In this document: positions 1 to 11,200 of the stretch, piece by piece
Numbering within the stretch: position 1 is the first letter of the stretch
How the letters are laid out: the number at the start of each line of letters is the position of its first letter
DNA from: Macrostomum hystrix
Lineage: Eukaryota > Platyhelminthes > Macrostomidae
Assembly (NCBI GenBank): GCA_950097015.1
Contig: CATNEN010000008.1
Coordinates: forward strand, 2,604,001 to 2,668,000
Length of the DNA stretch: 64,000 bases
Direction: 5' to 3'
Notes under the pieces: model-generated
Databases searched by the model: none
Seen by the model: only the letters and a program-made list of their open reading frames with translations
What the model was told of the DNA's origin: nothing
Program-made: the position numbers and the translations under genes

Positions 1-3000
1 ATCGGTTGTAGCCGCTGCATCCGCCGCCGCCGCCTCCACTGGAGTGCCGATGCTGCTGATGATGGTGATGCGACGAAGACAGGGAGCCGCTTCCGCTGTG
101 ATGACTATGGTGGTGATGGTATGGATGATGGCATGGCGGCGCGGTGACCAGGTCGAGTTCGTGCAGCAGGGTCTCGTGGCGGAAGGCTACCCGGATGCTG
201 GGCAGATTGGTTTGACGAATGTCGTTGCCCGGAACGCCCTCGAGCTGGTAGCCGGGTCCCAGCCAGCGCTGCTTGACATCGTGCGGAAAGCCGGACATGA
301 GCACCGAGTTCCGAGCTAGCTCGCACATGTCAGTGTTGCTGAGCTTCCAAACCTGGGCAGCGATGGAATACTCCTCCATTAGGGGCTCCTTGGTGAAGTG
401 GAACATCAGCGGATCGTCGGTGCTCAGCGTGACGCTGAGGCCGCGGGCCAGAAAGTCGGGCAGTGGACTACGGCTGTATGGCAGGAATAGGCTATTGTTT
501 GATAGCGGCGACATCGCAATTGGCACCTGGGCCAGGTAGTACAGGTACTGCAGCACCGGCGCCTAAATGATGAACGCAAAGGTGGAGATAAGATAAGATC
601 TGGTCAGGGTTAAATCGAACAAACCTTAAATTATTTATTTGGATCAAAGCCAAAGTAATAAGAGGTGATTTGCTCACGTGAGCCGGGTCAGTTAAACACA
701 CCACTCCAAAAAAGGCGATTTTTACACCTTAACGAGCTAGGTCAATTAAACCCACCTCCTCAAAATGATAACAGGGGATGGGATGTTCACACTTAAACAA
801 GCCAGGTGAATAAAACCCACCTCCTCAAAATGATAAGAGGCGATGCTCACACCTGGCTTAGCCAGATCAATTAACCGCCCCCAAATACTTGAATCATACG
901 AGTCAGGTCAATTAAACTCACTATCCAAACACTCACAGTTCCACCTCCCAAATTAAGAATCGATTTGCTCAGTTTTTCACACAATTTTCACAGTTGAATA
1001 TTTACCTATTGAAGAAGCACAATTTAAAACCACTCACCTTTCGGAGTAGCAGGCCGTGATTGATATTGTCAGCCAGCAGATAGGCCGTAGCCAGGTGATG
1101 CACAGGGCCAGCCTCACCGCAGTGCGGCCTCAGTGTGATTGGCTGCAGGCCGCGCTCCCTGCGAAGAGCATTCAGCGGCACCAGGTTGGCGTACATGTAG
1201 TACAGGTAGTAGGCGTAGGGCGGGTTCTTGTCAGCGTCTGTCCAGTCTGCTGGGTCAGGCGAGTCGCGGTCGAAGACTACCGGCTCCGGCTTGGATTCGT
1301 CATCGACAGAGTCGAGGCCAACGACAGACTGGAGGAAGGCGGCCAGACGCGGATGACCGGACGGATTGATGGTGGCTTCGAACAGGGGCCTGAGGTGCAT
1401 GAAGGAGAAGGTAGCAATAGATTTGCATCTCGGTCCTAAGCTGCGAGTATCGTTCACATTTCGGTTTCAGGCAGTGTACAGGACGGGTTCAAGGTTTCAG
1501 GCAGTGTACAGGACGGGTTCAAGGATTCAGGCAGTGTACAGGACGGGTTCAAGGATTCAGGCAGTGTACAGGACGGGTTCAAGGATTCAGGTATTGTACA
1601 GGACGGGTTCAAGGTTTCAGGTAGTGTACAGGACGGGTTCAAGGTTTTAGGTAGTGTACAGGACGGGTTTAAGGTTTCAGGTAGTGTTCAGGATGGGTTC
1701 AAGGTTTCAGGTAGTGTTCAGGATGGGTTCAAGGTTTCAGGTAGTGTTCAGGATGGGTTCAAGGTTTCAGGTAGTGTTCAGGATGGGTTCAAGGTTTCAG
1801 GTAGTGTTCAGGTCGGATTTTAGGATTCAGGTCATGTTTAGGACTGGTTTAAAGGTTAAGTAAGTTTTCAGATCGGATTGTATGTTGAATAAAATAGTGT
1901 TTTTAGGTTGATTTGTTGTACAGTATTTTAACTGTATTTAACTTTACCTAAATGTAAGGTAAATTAAAAAACCGCAGCACCAAAATTTATGGCCCCACTA
2001 ACCGAAACAGATTGTCCAAGAAGGTCTGGAAGGTTTCCAGCTGGCCGTGCCGCTTGTACACATCAAACAGTCGGGGCACCTGAATGATCCAGCGCACATT
2101 TTCGCCAAAGTCCAATAGTCGGTGCTCCGTAGCCCAGTCGGCCAGCAGTTGCCACTCATTGGCGCTCCGACCGTAAATTGATAGGCGGAGCTCGGCATTC
2201 TGATAGGTGGAGTCGCGCAGGTCCTGCATCACCTTTAATAGATATCGAACAAGTCATCACAAGGTCAACATACCATCCACTTCACTCCAACACCCGCCTC
2301 ACTCCAACACCCACCTCACTCTAACACCCGCCTCACTCCAAAACCCGCCTCACTCCAACACCCGCCTCACTCCAACACCCGCCTCACTCCACCTACCGCA
2401 GCGAGTCGATAAAAAATGATAATTCACCTCTCGCAGTAGTTGAGCAAAGAATCTTCCGCCAATGTAGTTGTCAGTTTTAAGAAACACCTCGCGCAGATGA
2501 TTCCTTCCCAAGGGATTGTACTTGGAATTAAACTTGTCAAAGCGTTGAAAGGTGTGCTTATCGGCGTGGACGTCAAGCATGTCGATGTTTAGATCGTAGG
2601 CTGTGATCTTCATGGCCTCGAAAATCTCTTTTAGCGACAACAGTTGACCAGATTTGTCAACGTAAACCTGAGAACAGTTTTTTAGAACACTTTTTGAAAT
2701 TTTTCGATAAGAAGGTTCCGCTTTAGACGGCAAGGTAATGAAAAAACAAGAGAACAATAAATGTAACTTTCATCGAATGGATCAAATAGTGAAGAGTGAA
2801 CAAAGAGAGTTAAGGTTTGTTCTTATTCATGCATCGGAAGATTCTTAGTGGTGAGTGGATTTCAATACCCAATTTTCGAATGTTTTTCAACCTGTGCAAA
2901 CCCGCATCATCACACCGTTGATAAGCTAGAAAATTTTTTAAATTGATTTTTTTTGATTTACTGAACTAGCAAGAAAAATATGTATTTTTGGTGAGGAAGT

Positions 3001-6000
3001 CAAGTACGTGACTAGTATCAGAGAGACAAATAAGGACAGAAGGGATTATTGAAGATAGGGCAAGGCATTTAGGAAATTAAATTCGCGATTCGCGCGATAG
3101 GCTGAACAGAATTTGACATCCTCGAGATGAGATAGAAAATCATTCAAATCAAGACAGACATGCGCTTTGAATAATGAAAACAATAAAAGTAAACACGACG
3201 ATATAGGACAAAATAAAATAATAACTATGGAAAATTCAGAACTCTTCATTGACAGCAGCGGAGGGGGGCGAGTGGGTCAGCGGCTAACGTCGCTGCCTCG
3301 CACTCCAAAGGACGCTAGTTCGATTCACCCTTCAAGTCACGATTAATTTCGGGGCTTGTTGGGGGGTTTGGACAGTAGCGACCGGCGGAGGTGCACCATA
3401 TTTCGTGCAATCAAAGCTTGAAATAATAGCTTCGCTCCTACCTTTCTGTGTGCCTGTTCTGCGTTGTGTGAGTTGAGTGCGTTGGCGCTGGGGCGTGAGA
3501 CCTTGGGGGGTGGCTGGGGGGCGGGTGTACACCGCCGCGCGCTTTCTGGACTTCCGTCAGCGCGATTGGATAAGTGTAAACTCATCACCCGCCCCCCTGA
3601 GGACTGATTTCTTATCAGCCTTCCGCCCCGGCTTGGTCTGCTATGTGCATGTGGGGCTGGGGTGGGGGACACTGCTGCCTATTCTGGGTGCCTCCTGCCC
3701 TCCCCGGCTGGTCTGTGCTGCTGTGTGTGGTGCCTGCTCAGGGGAGGCGGCGCGATGGGCGCAAAAGCGCCTAGTTCGCCGGTCTGGGGGCGTGCCGCTC
3801 CGTCGCTTGTGCGACAAGTGCCCCGGGCCCCCCTGCAAATAGATAGCTAGAGACAGCAGCGGAGAGACAGCAATGCATTGCGCTGACTGACAAGACAACT
3901 AAAAAAGACTGACAAGACACTCAGAACTGACTGACAAGACACCTAAAACTGACTGACAAGACACCCAGAACTGACTGACAAGACACCTAAAACTGACTGA
4001 CAAGACACCCAGAACTAACTGACAAGAAACCCAGAACTCACTGACAAGACACCCAGAACTCACTGACAAGAAACCCAGAACTCACTGACAAGACACCCAG
4101 AACTCACTGACAAGACACCCAGAACTCACTGACAAGACACCTAAAACTGACTGACAAGACACCCAGAACTCACTGACAAGACACCCAGAACTCACTGACA
4201 AGACACCAAGAACTCACTGACAAGACACCCAGAACTCACTGACAAGACACCAAGAACTCACTGACAAGACACCAAGAACTCACTGACAAGACACCAAGAA
4301 CTCACTGACAAGACACCCAGAACTCACTGACAAGACACCCTAAACTCACTGACAAGACACCCAGAACTCACTGACAAGACACCCAGAACTCACTGACAAG
4401 ACACCCAGAACTCACTGACAAGACACCCAGAACAAACTGACAAGAAACCAAGAACTCACTGACAAGACACCCAGAACTCACTGACAAGACACCCAGAACT
4501 CACTGACAAGACACCAAGAACTCACTGACAAGACACCAAGAACTCACTGACAAGACACCCAGAACTCACTGACAAGACACCCTAAACTCACTGACAAGAC
4601 ACCCAGAACTCACTGACAACGCACCCATAACTCACTGACAAGACACCCAGAACTCACTGACAAGACACCCAGAACTCACTGACAAGACACCCATAACTCA
4701 CTGACAAGACACCCAGAACTCACTGACAAGACACCCAGAAATCACTGACAAGACACCCAGAACACACTGACAAGGCACCCATAACTCACTGACAAGACAC
4801 CCAGAACTCACTGACAAGACACCCATAACTCACTGACAAGACACCCATAACTCACTGACAAGGCACCCATAACTCACTGACAAGGCACTCAAAACTGAGT
4901 AGCTGATAAGACACTGAGAACAGACAGACAGGAACAGAAAGTGGCAGAAGACAGGCAAACACGCACTAACCTTCTCGCCGGGGCAAGCCTTCAAGCAGCG
5001 CTTAATAAACCTGAGCAGGTGCTTCTGGTTCATGGCGGAGGCTGCGTGGATGTGGTTATCAACCTTGCGTATATTATAAAAGTCGCGATGCGGCACGAGC
5101 TTCTGTTCGGCGCTCTCGGCGAATTCGTTCAACAGCGAGTGCAGCTGGTGCTTGGACTGCAGATAGCTCAGCCGGCGAAAGCAGTAGCTTTTCAGAGGCC
5201 CGTCGGAGGTCAGGGCGATCAGAATCTTGTGATCGGAGAGGAAATTGTCCCGCTCGGCGTAGCGCACATTAGCCAGGCTGGAAGCCGAGTCAGCTGGCAG
5301 TAAGTGGAACACTCCGCCGCGCATCTCTATGGCGCAGACTGGCTGAAGGGAGCCGACCTCAGCTGGCTGCTGCGAGTCGACCTTGGCGAATGCCTGCTTG
5401 TGATTCGGCCAATAATTTCACATTTAGTCTTTTAAATATACATTTATAATAACAAAAACTTTTCAAATATCACTAGCAACAAAAAAACATCTCACACTAG
5501 AAATAAGACCATATCTGACACCCCTAATTGATCATCTCTGACAGCCTAAATTGATCATCTCTGACAGCCTAAATTGATCATCTCTGACAGCCTGAATTGA
5601 TCATCTCTGACAGCCTAAATTGATCATCTCTGACAGCCCAAATGATCATCTCTGACAGCCTAAATTGATCATCTCTGACAGCCCAAATGATCATCTCTGA
5701 CAGCCTAAATTGATCATCTCTGACAGCCCAAATGATCATCTCTGACAGCCTAAATTGATCATCTCTGACAGCCTAAATTGATCATTTCTGGCACTAAATA
5801 TATCTTGCCTGACACCCAAAGTAGACCATAAATAGACACCCCGCTGCCCGGACTCACTGACGGCTCCTCCGCCGTGGCCACCTGAACCTGAGACGACGCC
5901 GAGACTGAAGCACCAGCTGACAAAGACGCTGAAGCGGAGGCACCGTCAGCCGAGACGCGCCTAGCCAAGTATCTGGCAGCCGTGGAGCAGAAGCCTTGCC

Positions 6001-6607
6001 CGACTATCGCCATGTAGCCCTGACGAGCCTTCAACGCCCAGGCCAGGTGGCCGCAGGCATCAGCTGCGCTCTCATCGGACGCGGCAGCCGTAACCGAGCT
6101 CGGCTGCTCGTCCTGGGTGACGCGAATGCGTCGGAAATTTATCGATCGAGTGTGCCCATCGTCAAGGACCAGCTGCGGCACGGGAGGCGGAGGCGGTGGC
6201 GGTGGCGGAGGCAGCAGTTGGGCCGTCTGGTGCTGCTGTAGCTGGAAGTGCTCCATCTTGTGCAGATCGCTTTCAATTCGTTGGATAGGGAATTTGCTAA
6301 CTTTGAAGGGCGTAGCAGAATCTCCGCCGCTGCCGGCAACCCGGTGGAGAATCTCCGCTCCGAGAGATTCCATGAGCTCTACGCTCTCCAGCATCACTTC
6401 TTCATCGTCGCCGCTTTCGCTGCCACTTTCATCGCTGTTTGGCTCATCGCCGATGCCAGCCTGCAGCTGCAACGACTCTGGCGATCTAAGTCGACGACGC
6501 TTCATTTTTGAAGAGGCCGGGTTGCGTTCTTCGCCGCTGTTGCTACTGCTAGAGTCACCCTCGCCCTGACATTCTCGACCATTGTGATCATTATCGCTGC
6601 TGATCAT
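1..6607 (-). CDS. AMPD: AMP deaminase (AMPD2-like), 6 exons seen, C-terminus runs off the left edge
   Basis: Deaminates AMP to IMP in the cytosolic purine nucleotide cycle. Exons (minus strand, 5' to 3'): 6607-5858, 5393-4971, 2667-2428, 2232-2003, 1389-1038, 562-1; every junction is GT-AG and the phases agree (0,0,0,2,0). The ATG at 6607 opens a serine/acid-rich N-terminal tail with a run of ten prolines. Family blocks follow in order: [19 protein letters not shown] (zinc ligands HIH), [69 protein letters not shown] and [20 protein letters not shown], so all metal and catalytic motifs are intact. Human AMPD has T where this has N in VDxHIHAS. The end at the window edge is a His/Ser/Gly-rich tail still in frame with no stop. 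Each intron carries its own minisatellite; the 2668-4970 intron also holds a SINE. Identity is certain; AMPD2 rather than AMPD1/3 is an inference, invertebrates usually having one gene. Confidence 0.96.
663..975. repeat. Degenerate ~60-bp repeats in the last AMPD intron
   Basis: Four to five imperfect units share ACCCACCTCCTCAAAATGAT and GCTCACAC-type segments between 663 and 975, inside the intron 563-1037. The copies differ by indels, so the array is older than most others in the window. Confidence 0.6.
1470..1860. repeat. 30-bp minisatellite in AMPD intron 1390-2002
   Basis: About 13 copies of a 30-bp unit containing GGTTCAAGGTTTCAGGTAGT. Two subfamilies are spatially separated: copies with TGTACAGGACGG at 1470-1680 and copies with TGTTCAGGATGG at 1680-1810, a sign of stepwise expansion. 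The unit length is a multiple of 3 and stop-free, which explains the open frames across it. Confidence 0.9.
2278..2396. repeat. 17-bp minisatellite in AMPD intron 2233-2427
   Basis: About seven copies of a C-rich unit built on CTCACTCCAACACCCGC fill most of this 195-bp intron. Confidence 0.85.
3251..3864 (+). mobile_element. tRNA-derived SINE, ~590 bp, copy 1, with 13-bp target duplication
   Basis: The body spans 3264-3851 inside an AMPD intron, opposite to the gene. The head resembles a tRNA (GTGGGTCAGCGGCTAACG as an A-box-like part and TAGTTCGATTC as B box at about 3319). The body is GC-rich with many G-runs, and the end is AAATAGATAG. The 13-bp sequence GACAGCAGCGGAG flanks both sides (3251-3263 and 3852-3864), the mark of LINE-driven insertion. 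A near-identical inverted copy lies at 49773-50366. Short reading frames inside it are not genes. Confidence 0.88.
3886..4900. repeat. 22-bp minisatellite in AMPD intron 2668-4970
   Basis: About 46 copies of a 22-bp unit, CTCACTGACAAGACACCCAG plus AA, run from just after the SINE to 70 bp before the next exon. Variants ACCAAGAA, CCTAAACT and CCATAACT occur in blocks. Confidence 0.95.
5515..5795. repeat. 22/23-bp minisatellite in the first AMPD intron
   Basis: About 12 copies of TGATCATCTCTGACAGCC followed by TAAAT or CAAA. The TTGATCA palindrome recurs in each copy. It fills most of the intron 5394-5857. Confidence 0.92.
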
Positions 6608-7155
6608 TGTGTAGCTTCTTTTCGTTTATTAATTCTAAGATTTTTTGTTGCGTCGAATAGCTGAAGTGTAATGCGAAAAAAACTGTGTACAGCTTTTCAG
6701 TCCATGGACTGAAGAGTCCGCCACACCCACCTTAATTTCCAACCTAGCTAATGCTTCTACTAATTTTACAGCTGTGAACTGTAATACAACAAGTAATTGA
6801 GTGTTTTACTCATAGAAACAGTTATTTTCCCTTGGTAAAGATTCGAACTTCAGACCTCTCATTGATTCTAGCATAAACTTGATTAGATATGAAATAAACA
6901 AGAAGAACACAGTCAACAATTTTTTATGAAAAAAACAAAACAAAACTGAAAAATGCTGAACAGAAACGAAACTTATTTGCTTTTGATTTTGGCTGAATAA
7001 GACGTATTGGTAAAAAATAATAATACAACAAAATGCAACGATTACAACAAAAATAACTCAACTAGACAGACAGACTTAAAGGTAGTAAACAAAGAAAAGT
7101 AAAGTAACTTTAAAAAAACTGATAGCATTGAGGATGTTAATTTACCTCTATCGGA
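6608..7155. other. Upstream of AMPD; SINE 3' fragment at 6690-6735
   Basis: AT-rich sequence with no supportable gene; the AMPD promoter should lie here. Read on the minus strand, 6690-6735 matches the SINE 3' segments at 10890-10935 and 27105-27150, with the palindromic core CAGTCCATGGACTG. Confidence 0.5.
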
Positions 7156-7159
7156 CAGA

Positions 7160-8005
7160 AGTAAATCCTGCTTCGATTCTAGCTTTAAAACCTGCTTCGA
7201 TTCCTTAGCTTCGAATCCTGCTTCGATTCTAGGTTCGAAACCTGCTTCGAATCTAGCTTTGACTACTGCTTCGATTCATTAGCTTCGAATCCTGCTTCGA
7301 TTCTAGGTTCGAAACCTGCTTCGATTCCTTGGCTTCGAATCCTGCTTCGATTCATTAGCTTCGAATCCTGCTTCGATTCTAGGTTCGAAACCTGCTTCGA
7401 ATCTAGCTTTGACTACTGCTTCGATTCATTAGCTTCGAATCCTGCTTCGATTCTAGGTTCGAAACCTGCTTCGATTCCTTGGCTTCGAATCCTGCTTTGA
7501 TTCTAGCTTCGAATCCTGCTTCGAATCTAGCTTTGACTACTGCTTCGATTCCTTGGCTTCGAATCCTGCTTTGATTCTAGATTCGAATCCTGCTTAGATT
7601 CTAGCCTTGACTCCTGCTTCGATTCTAGCTTAGACTCCTGCTTCGATTCTAGCTTAGACTCCTGCTTCGATTCTAGCTTAGACTCCTGCTTCGATTCTAG
7701 CTTAGACTCCTGCTTCGATTCTAGCTTAGACTACTGCTTCGATTCCTTGGCTTCGAATCCTGCTTTGATTCTAGCTTCGAATCCTGCTTCGAATCTAGCT
7801 TTGACTACTGCTTCGATTCCTTGGCTTCGAATCCTGCTTTGATTCTAGCTTCGAATCCTGCTTCGAATCTAGCTTTGACTACTGCTTCGATTCCTTGGCT
7901 TCGAATCCTGCTTTGATTCTAGATTCGAATCCTGCTTAGATTCTAGCCTTGACTACTGCTTCGATTCTAGCTTAGACTCCTGCTTCGGTTCTAGCTTAGA
8001 CTTAC
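7160..8005. repeat. ~24-bp minisatellite between AMPD and SND1
   Basis: About 35 copies of units built on CCTGCTTCGATTCTAGCTT. Blocks GACTCCTGCTTCGATTCTAG (7610-7735) alternate with longer mixed blocks that recur, so there is a second, longer periodicity of roughly 105-175 bp. Confidence 0.9.
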
Positions 8006-8285
8006 TGATTGGCAAATGCTGCAGACAAAAAGCTAACTGAAAAACTGCCTCGCTGCTAAAAAGCATACCAAAACCGCTAAAAAGCTTTGCAGTTAGATAG
8101 TAAAATAGACACAGATGAGATAGTTAAAATATGGCACGTAAAAAACATTTCTTTCGAAAGGAATCTTTTTTGAAGTTTAAATGGATGATTCTGGGATATG
8201 GCGTTAAAGGGAGAAACTACTATACTACTTCTATACTACTCCCATACTACTTCCTTGAGTAGGGCAGTTTGCACATAGCGGTTAT

Positions 8286-11200
8286 TCAATGAGAGGCAGC
8301 GGACCAGACGCCCAGGCGAGCACTACAGGCCGATTGCTGCTTGCTTCGGTATCTGTTGAGTGTTTCCAGCCAGCAGACTGTCGACACTGAGCCAGCCGCC
8401 GATTCGTCAATAAGTAGATGGCCGCGCTCGATTAGCGACTCGGCCAAGTCGGTATCGCCGGCGCTGGCATCGCAGACCGCCACCCGCCAGAGCTCCGGCT
8501 CGCTGAATTGTGTACAGCCAGCACCCTCGCTATTCAACAATTTGATTGTAAACTGTTTGCCAGAGTTCAAAGCCTCGCTAAGGGCCTGAAGAGACGCTGG
8601 CGCAGATGCTGGCAACTGCACCAGAGCCAGGCGACATGCGTGCGACAGAGGCGGCTGGCTGAGAAAAGCTGCGGGCAGCTCGGCCAGCTGACTGGCATTC
8701 GACTGCTCGTCGTTGCCAAAGTCAACGAAGCGAATGTCGATGTTAGAATCGAATTGGGACCGCCTGGGGTGCAGCAGGCGCGCCCTGTACCACAGGTTGT
8801 CCTGCGAGAAGCGGGCAGCAAGTAGGCCGCCCGCGACTGAGTTGGGATCGAAGCCTGAGCTCGAATCGGCTACCTGCATAGCGGCCTGTTGGGATTTGGG
8901 ATTTGAGACTTTAATACTCAATACTTAAGAAGGGAGAACATTGATAGGAGATGGAGAGAATGGGATCACAATGAAGGGGGGAAGGGGATCAGAATGAAGG
9001 GGGAATGGGATCACAATGAAGGGGGGGAATGGGATCAGAATGAAGGGGAGTACGGGATCAGAATGTAAGGGGGAATGGGATCAGAATAAAAGGGGAGTAT
9101 GGGATCAGAATGAAGGGGAATGGGATCAAAATGAAGGGGAGTACGGGATCAGAATGTAAGGGGAGTACGGGATCAGAATGTAAGGGGAGTACGGGATCAG
9201 AATGTAAGGGGAGTACGGGATCAGAATGTAAGGGGAGTACGGGATCAGAATGTAAGGGGAGTACGGGATCAGAATGTAAGGGGAGTACGGGATCAGAATG
9301 TAAGGGGAGTACGGGATCAGAATGAAGGGGAATGGGATCAAAATAAAGGGGAGAATGGGATCAGAATGAAGGGGAGAACGGGATCAGAATGAAGGGGAGT
9401 ACGGGATCAGAATGTAAGGGGGAATGGGATCAGAATAAAAGGGGAGTATGGGATCAGAATGAAGGGGAATGGGATCAAAATGAAGGGGAGTACGGGATCA
9501 GAATGTAAGGGGAGTACGGGATCAGAATGTAAGGGGAGTACGGGATCAGAATGTAAGGGGAGTGGGATCAAAATAAAGGGGAGTACGGGATCAGAATGTA
9601 AGGGGAGTACGGGATCAGAATGTAAGGGGAGTACGGGATCAGAATGTAAGGGGAGTACGGGATCAGAATGTAAGGGGAGTACGGGAACAGAATGTAAGGG
9701 GAGTACGGGATCAGAATGAAGGGGAATGGGATCAAAATAAAGGGGAGAATGGGATCAGAATGAAGGGGAGAACGGGATCAGAATGAAGGGGAGTACGGGA
9801 TCAGAATGTAAGGGGGAATGGGATCAGAATAAAAGGGGAGTATGGGATCAGAATGAAGGGGAATGGGATCAAAATGAAGGGGAGTACGGGATCAGAATGT
9901 AAGGGGAGTACGGGATCAGAATGTAAGGGGAGTACGGGATCAGAATGTAAGGGGAGTACGGGATCAGAATGTAAGGGGAGTACGGGATCAGAATGTAAGG
10001 GGAGTACGGGATCAGAATGTAAGGGGAGTGGGATCAAAATAAAGGGGAGTACGGGATCAGAATGTAAGGGGAGTACGGGATCAGAATGAAGGGGAATGGG
10101 ATCAAAATAAAGGGGAGAATGGGATCAGAATGAAGGGGAGAACGGGATCAGAATGTAAGGGGAATGGGATCATAATGAAGGGGAGAACGGGATCAGAATG
10201 TAAGGGGAAGGGGATCAGAATGTAAGGGGAGTACGGGATCAGAATGTAAGGGGAGTATGGTATCAGAATGTAAGGGGAGTACGGGATCAGAATGTAAGGG
10301 GAATGGGATCATAATGAAGGGGAGAACGGGATCAGAATGTAAGGGGAAGGGGATCAGAATGTAAGGGGAGTATGGTATCAGAATGTAAGGGGAGTACGGG
10401 ATCAGAATGTAAGGGGGAGTAAGCGATCAGAATAAAAGGGGAATGGGATCAGAATGAAAGGGGGAATGGGATCAGAATGAAGGGGAGAATAGTGTTATGG
10501 AGCTGGGCTAGAACTGATTGCCTAGAATCTAGTTGTCTAGTTAATCGAACTAAAACTGATAGAACTATGAATTGATTGCCTGACCTGTAAATCGGCGGAC
10601 AGTTGATTGATCGTGTCGCCGTCCTTCAACAGCTGCACAAAGAACAAGCCATCGGGCTTGACTTCGCAGACTATGCACAGCTCGGACAAAGGCGGCGAGG
10701 ATGACAGCTGGGCCGGAGGTGCAGCAGCCGCTGCCGCAGCTGAAAAGGCAGGCAAAGTATTCACGAGGGAACTCGTAGCCCAGTGCTTAGAGCTTCGGAC
10801 CAAGAGGACACAAGTTCGAACCTCAGCTCAACGGAGAAAATTTGTGTCATTGAGCCTGGATTCTCGAGTGCTCCAGTTTCAAAAGCTTGAAAATAGGTGC
10901 CAGCGTCCTCCCCAGTCCACGGACTGAACAGCTAGCTGGTACAGTCTTTGGAAGCGCCAAAATCGTACTTTTGAATCCCATTAGAAATATCCGAAAATCT
11001 AAGAGACCAGAACTTACAGCCGGCATTAGTGCCACCGCCGCAGGCCGGCAGGAAGCCGTTAGGTGCGATACGGCGAGCGAACCCCCGCTCGACAAGCACG
11101 TCGGCCAGACTGCGACCGTCCGGCTGCGGCAGAGCCATCTGGCCAATCAGATTGCCGCCGCTGTCGGAGCTGGAAACGAAAATTTTAACGTCGCGCTGAT

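Noticed and set aside
3343..3898. Overlapping frames of 85-121 codons, repeated at 49769-50295
   Set aside because: Both lie within the two copies of a SINE; the frames are non-coding GC-rich sequence.
1470..5795. CRISPR arrays (regular repeats)
   Set aside because: No unique spacers; units are contiguous minisatellites in introns of a eukaryotic gene.
5996..6569. Plus-strand frames of 81-150 codons
   Set aside because: Shadows of the first AMPD exon on the other strand.
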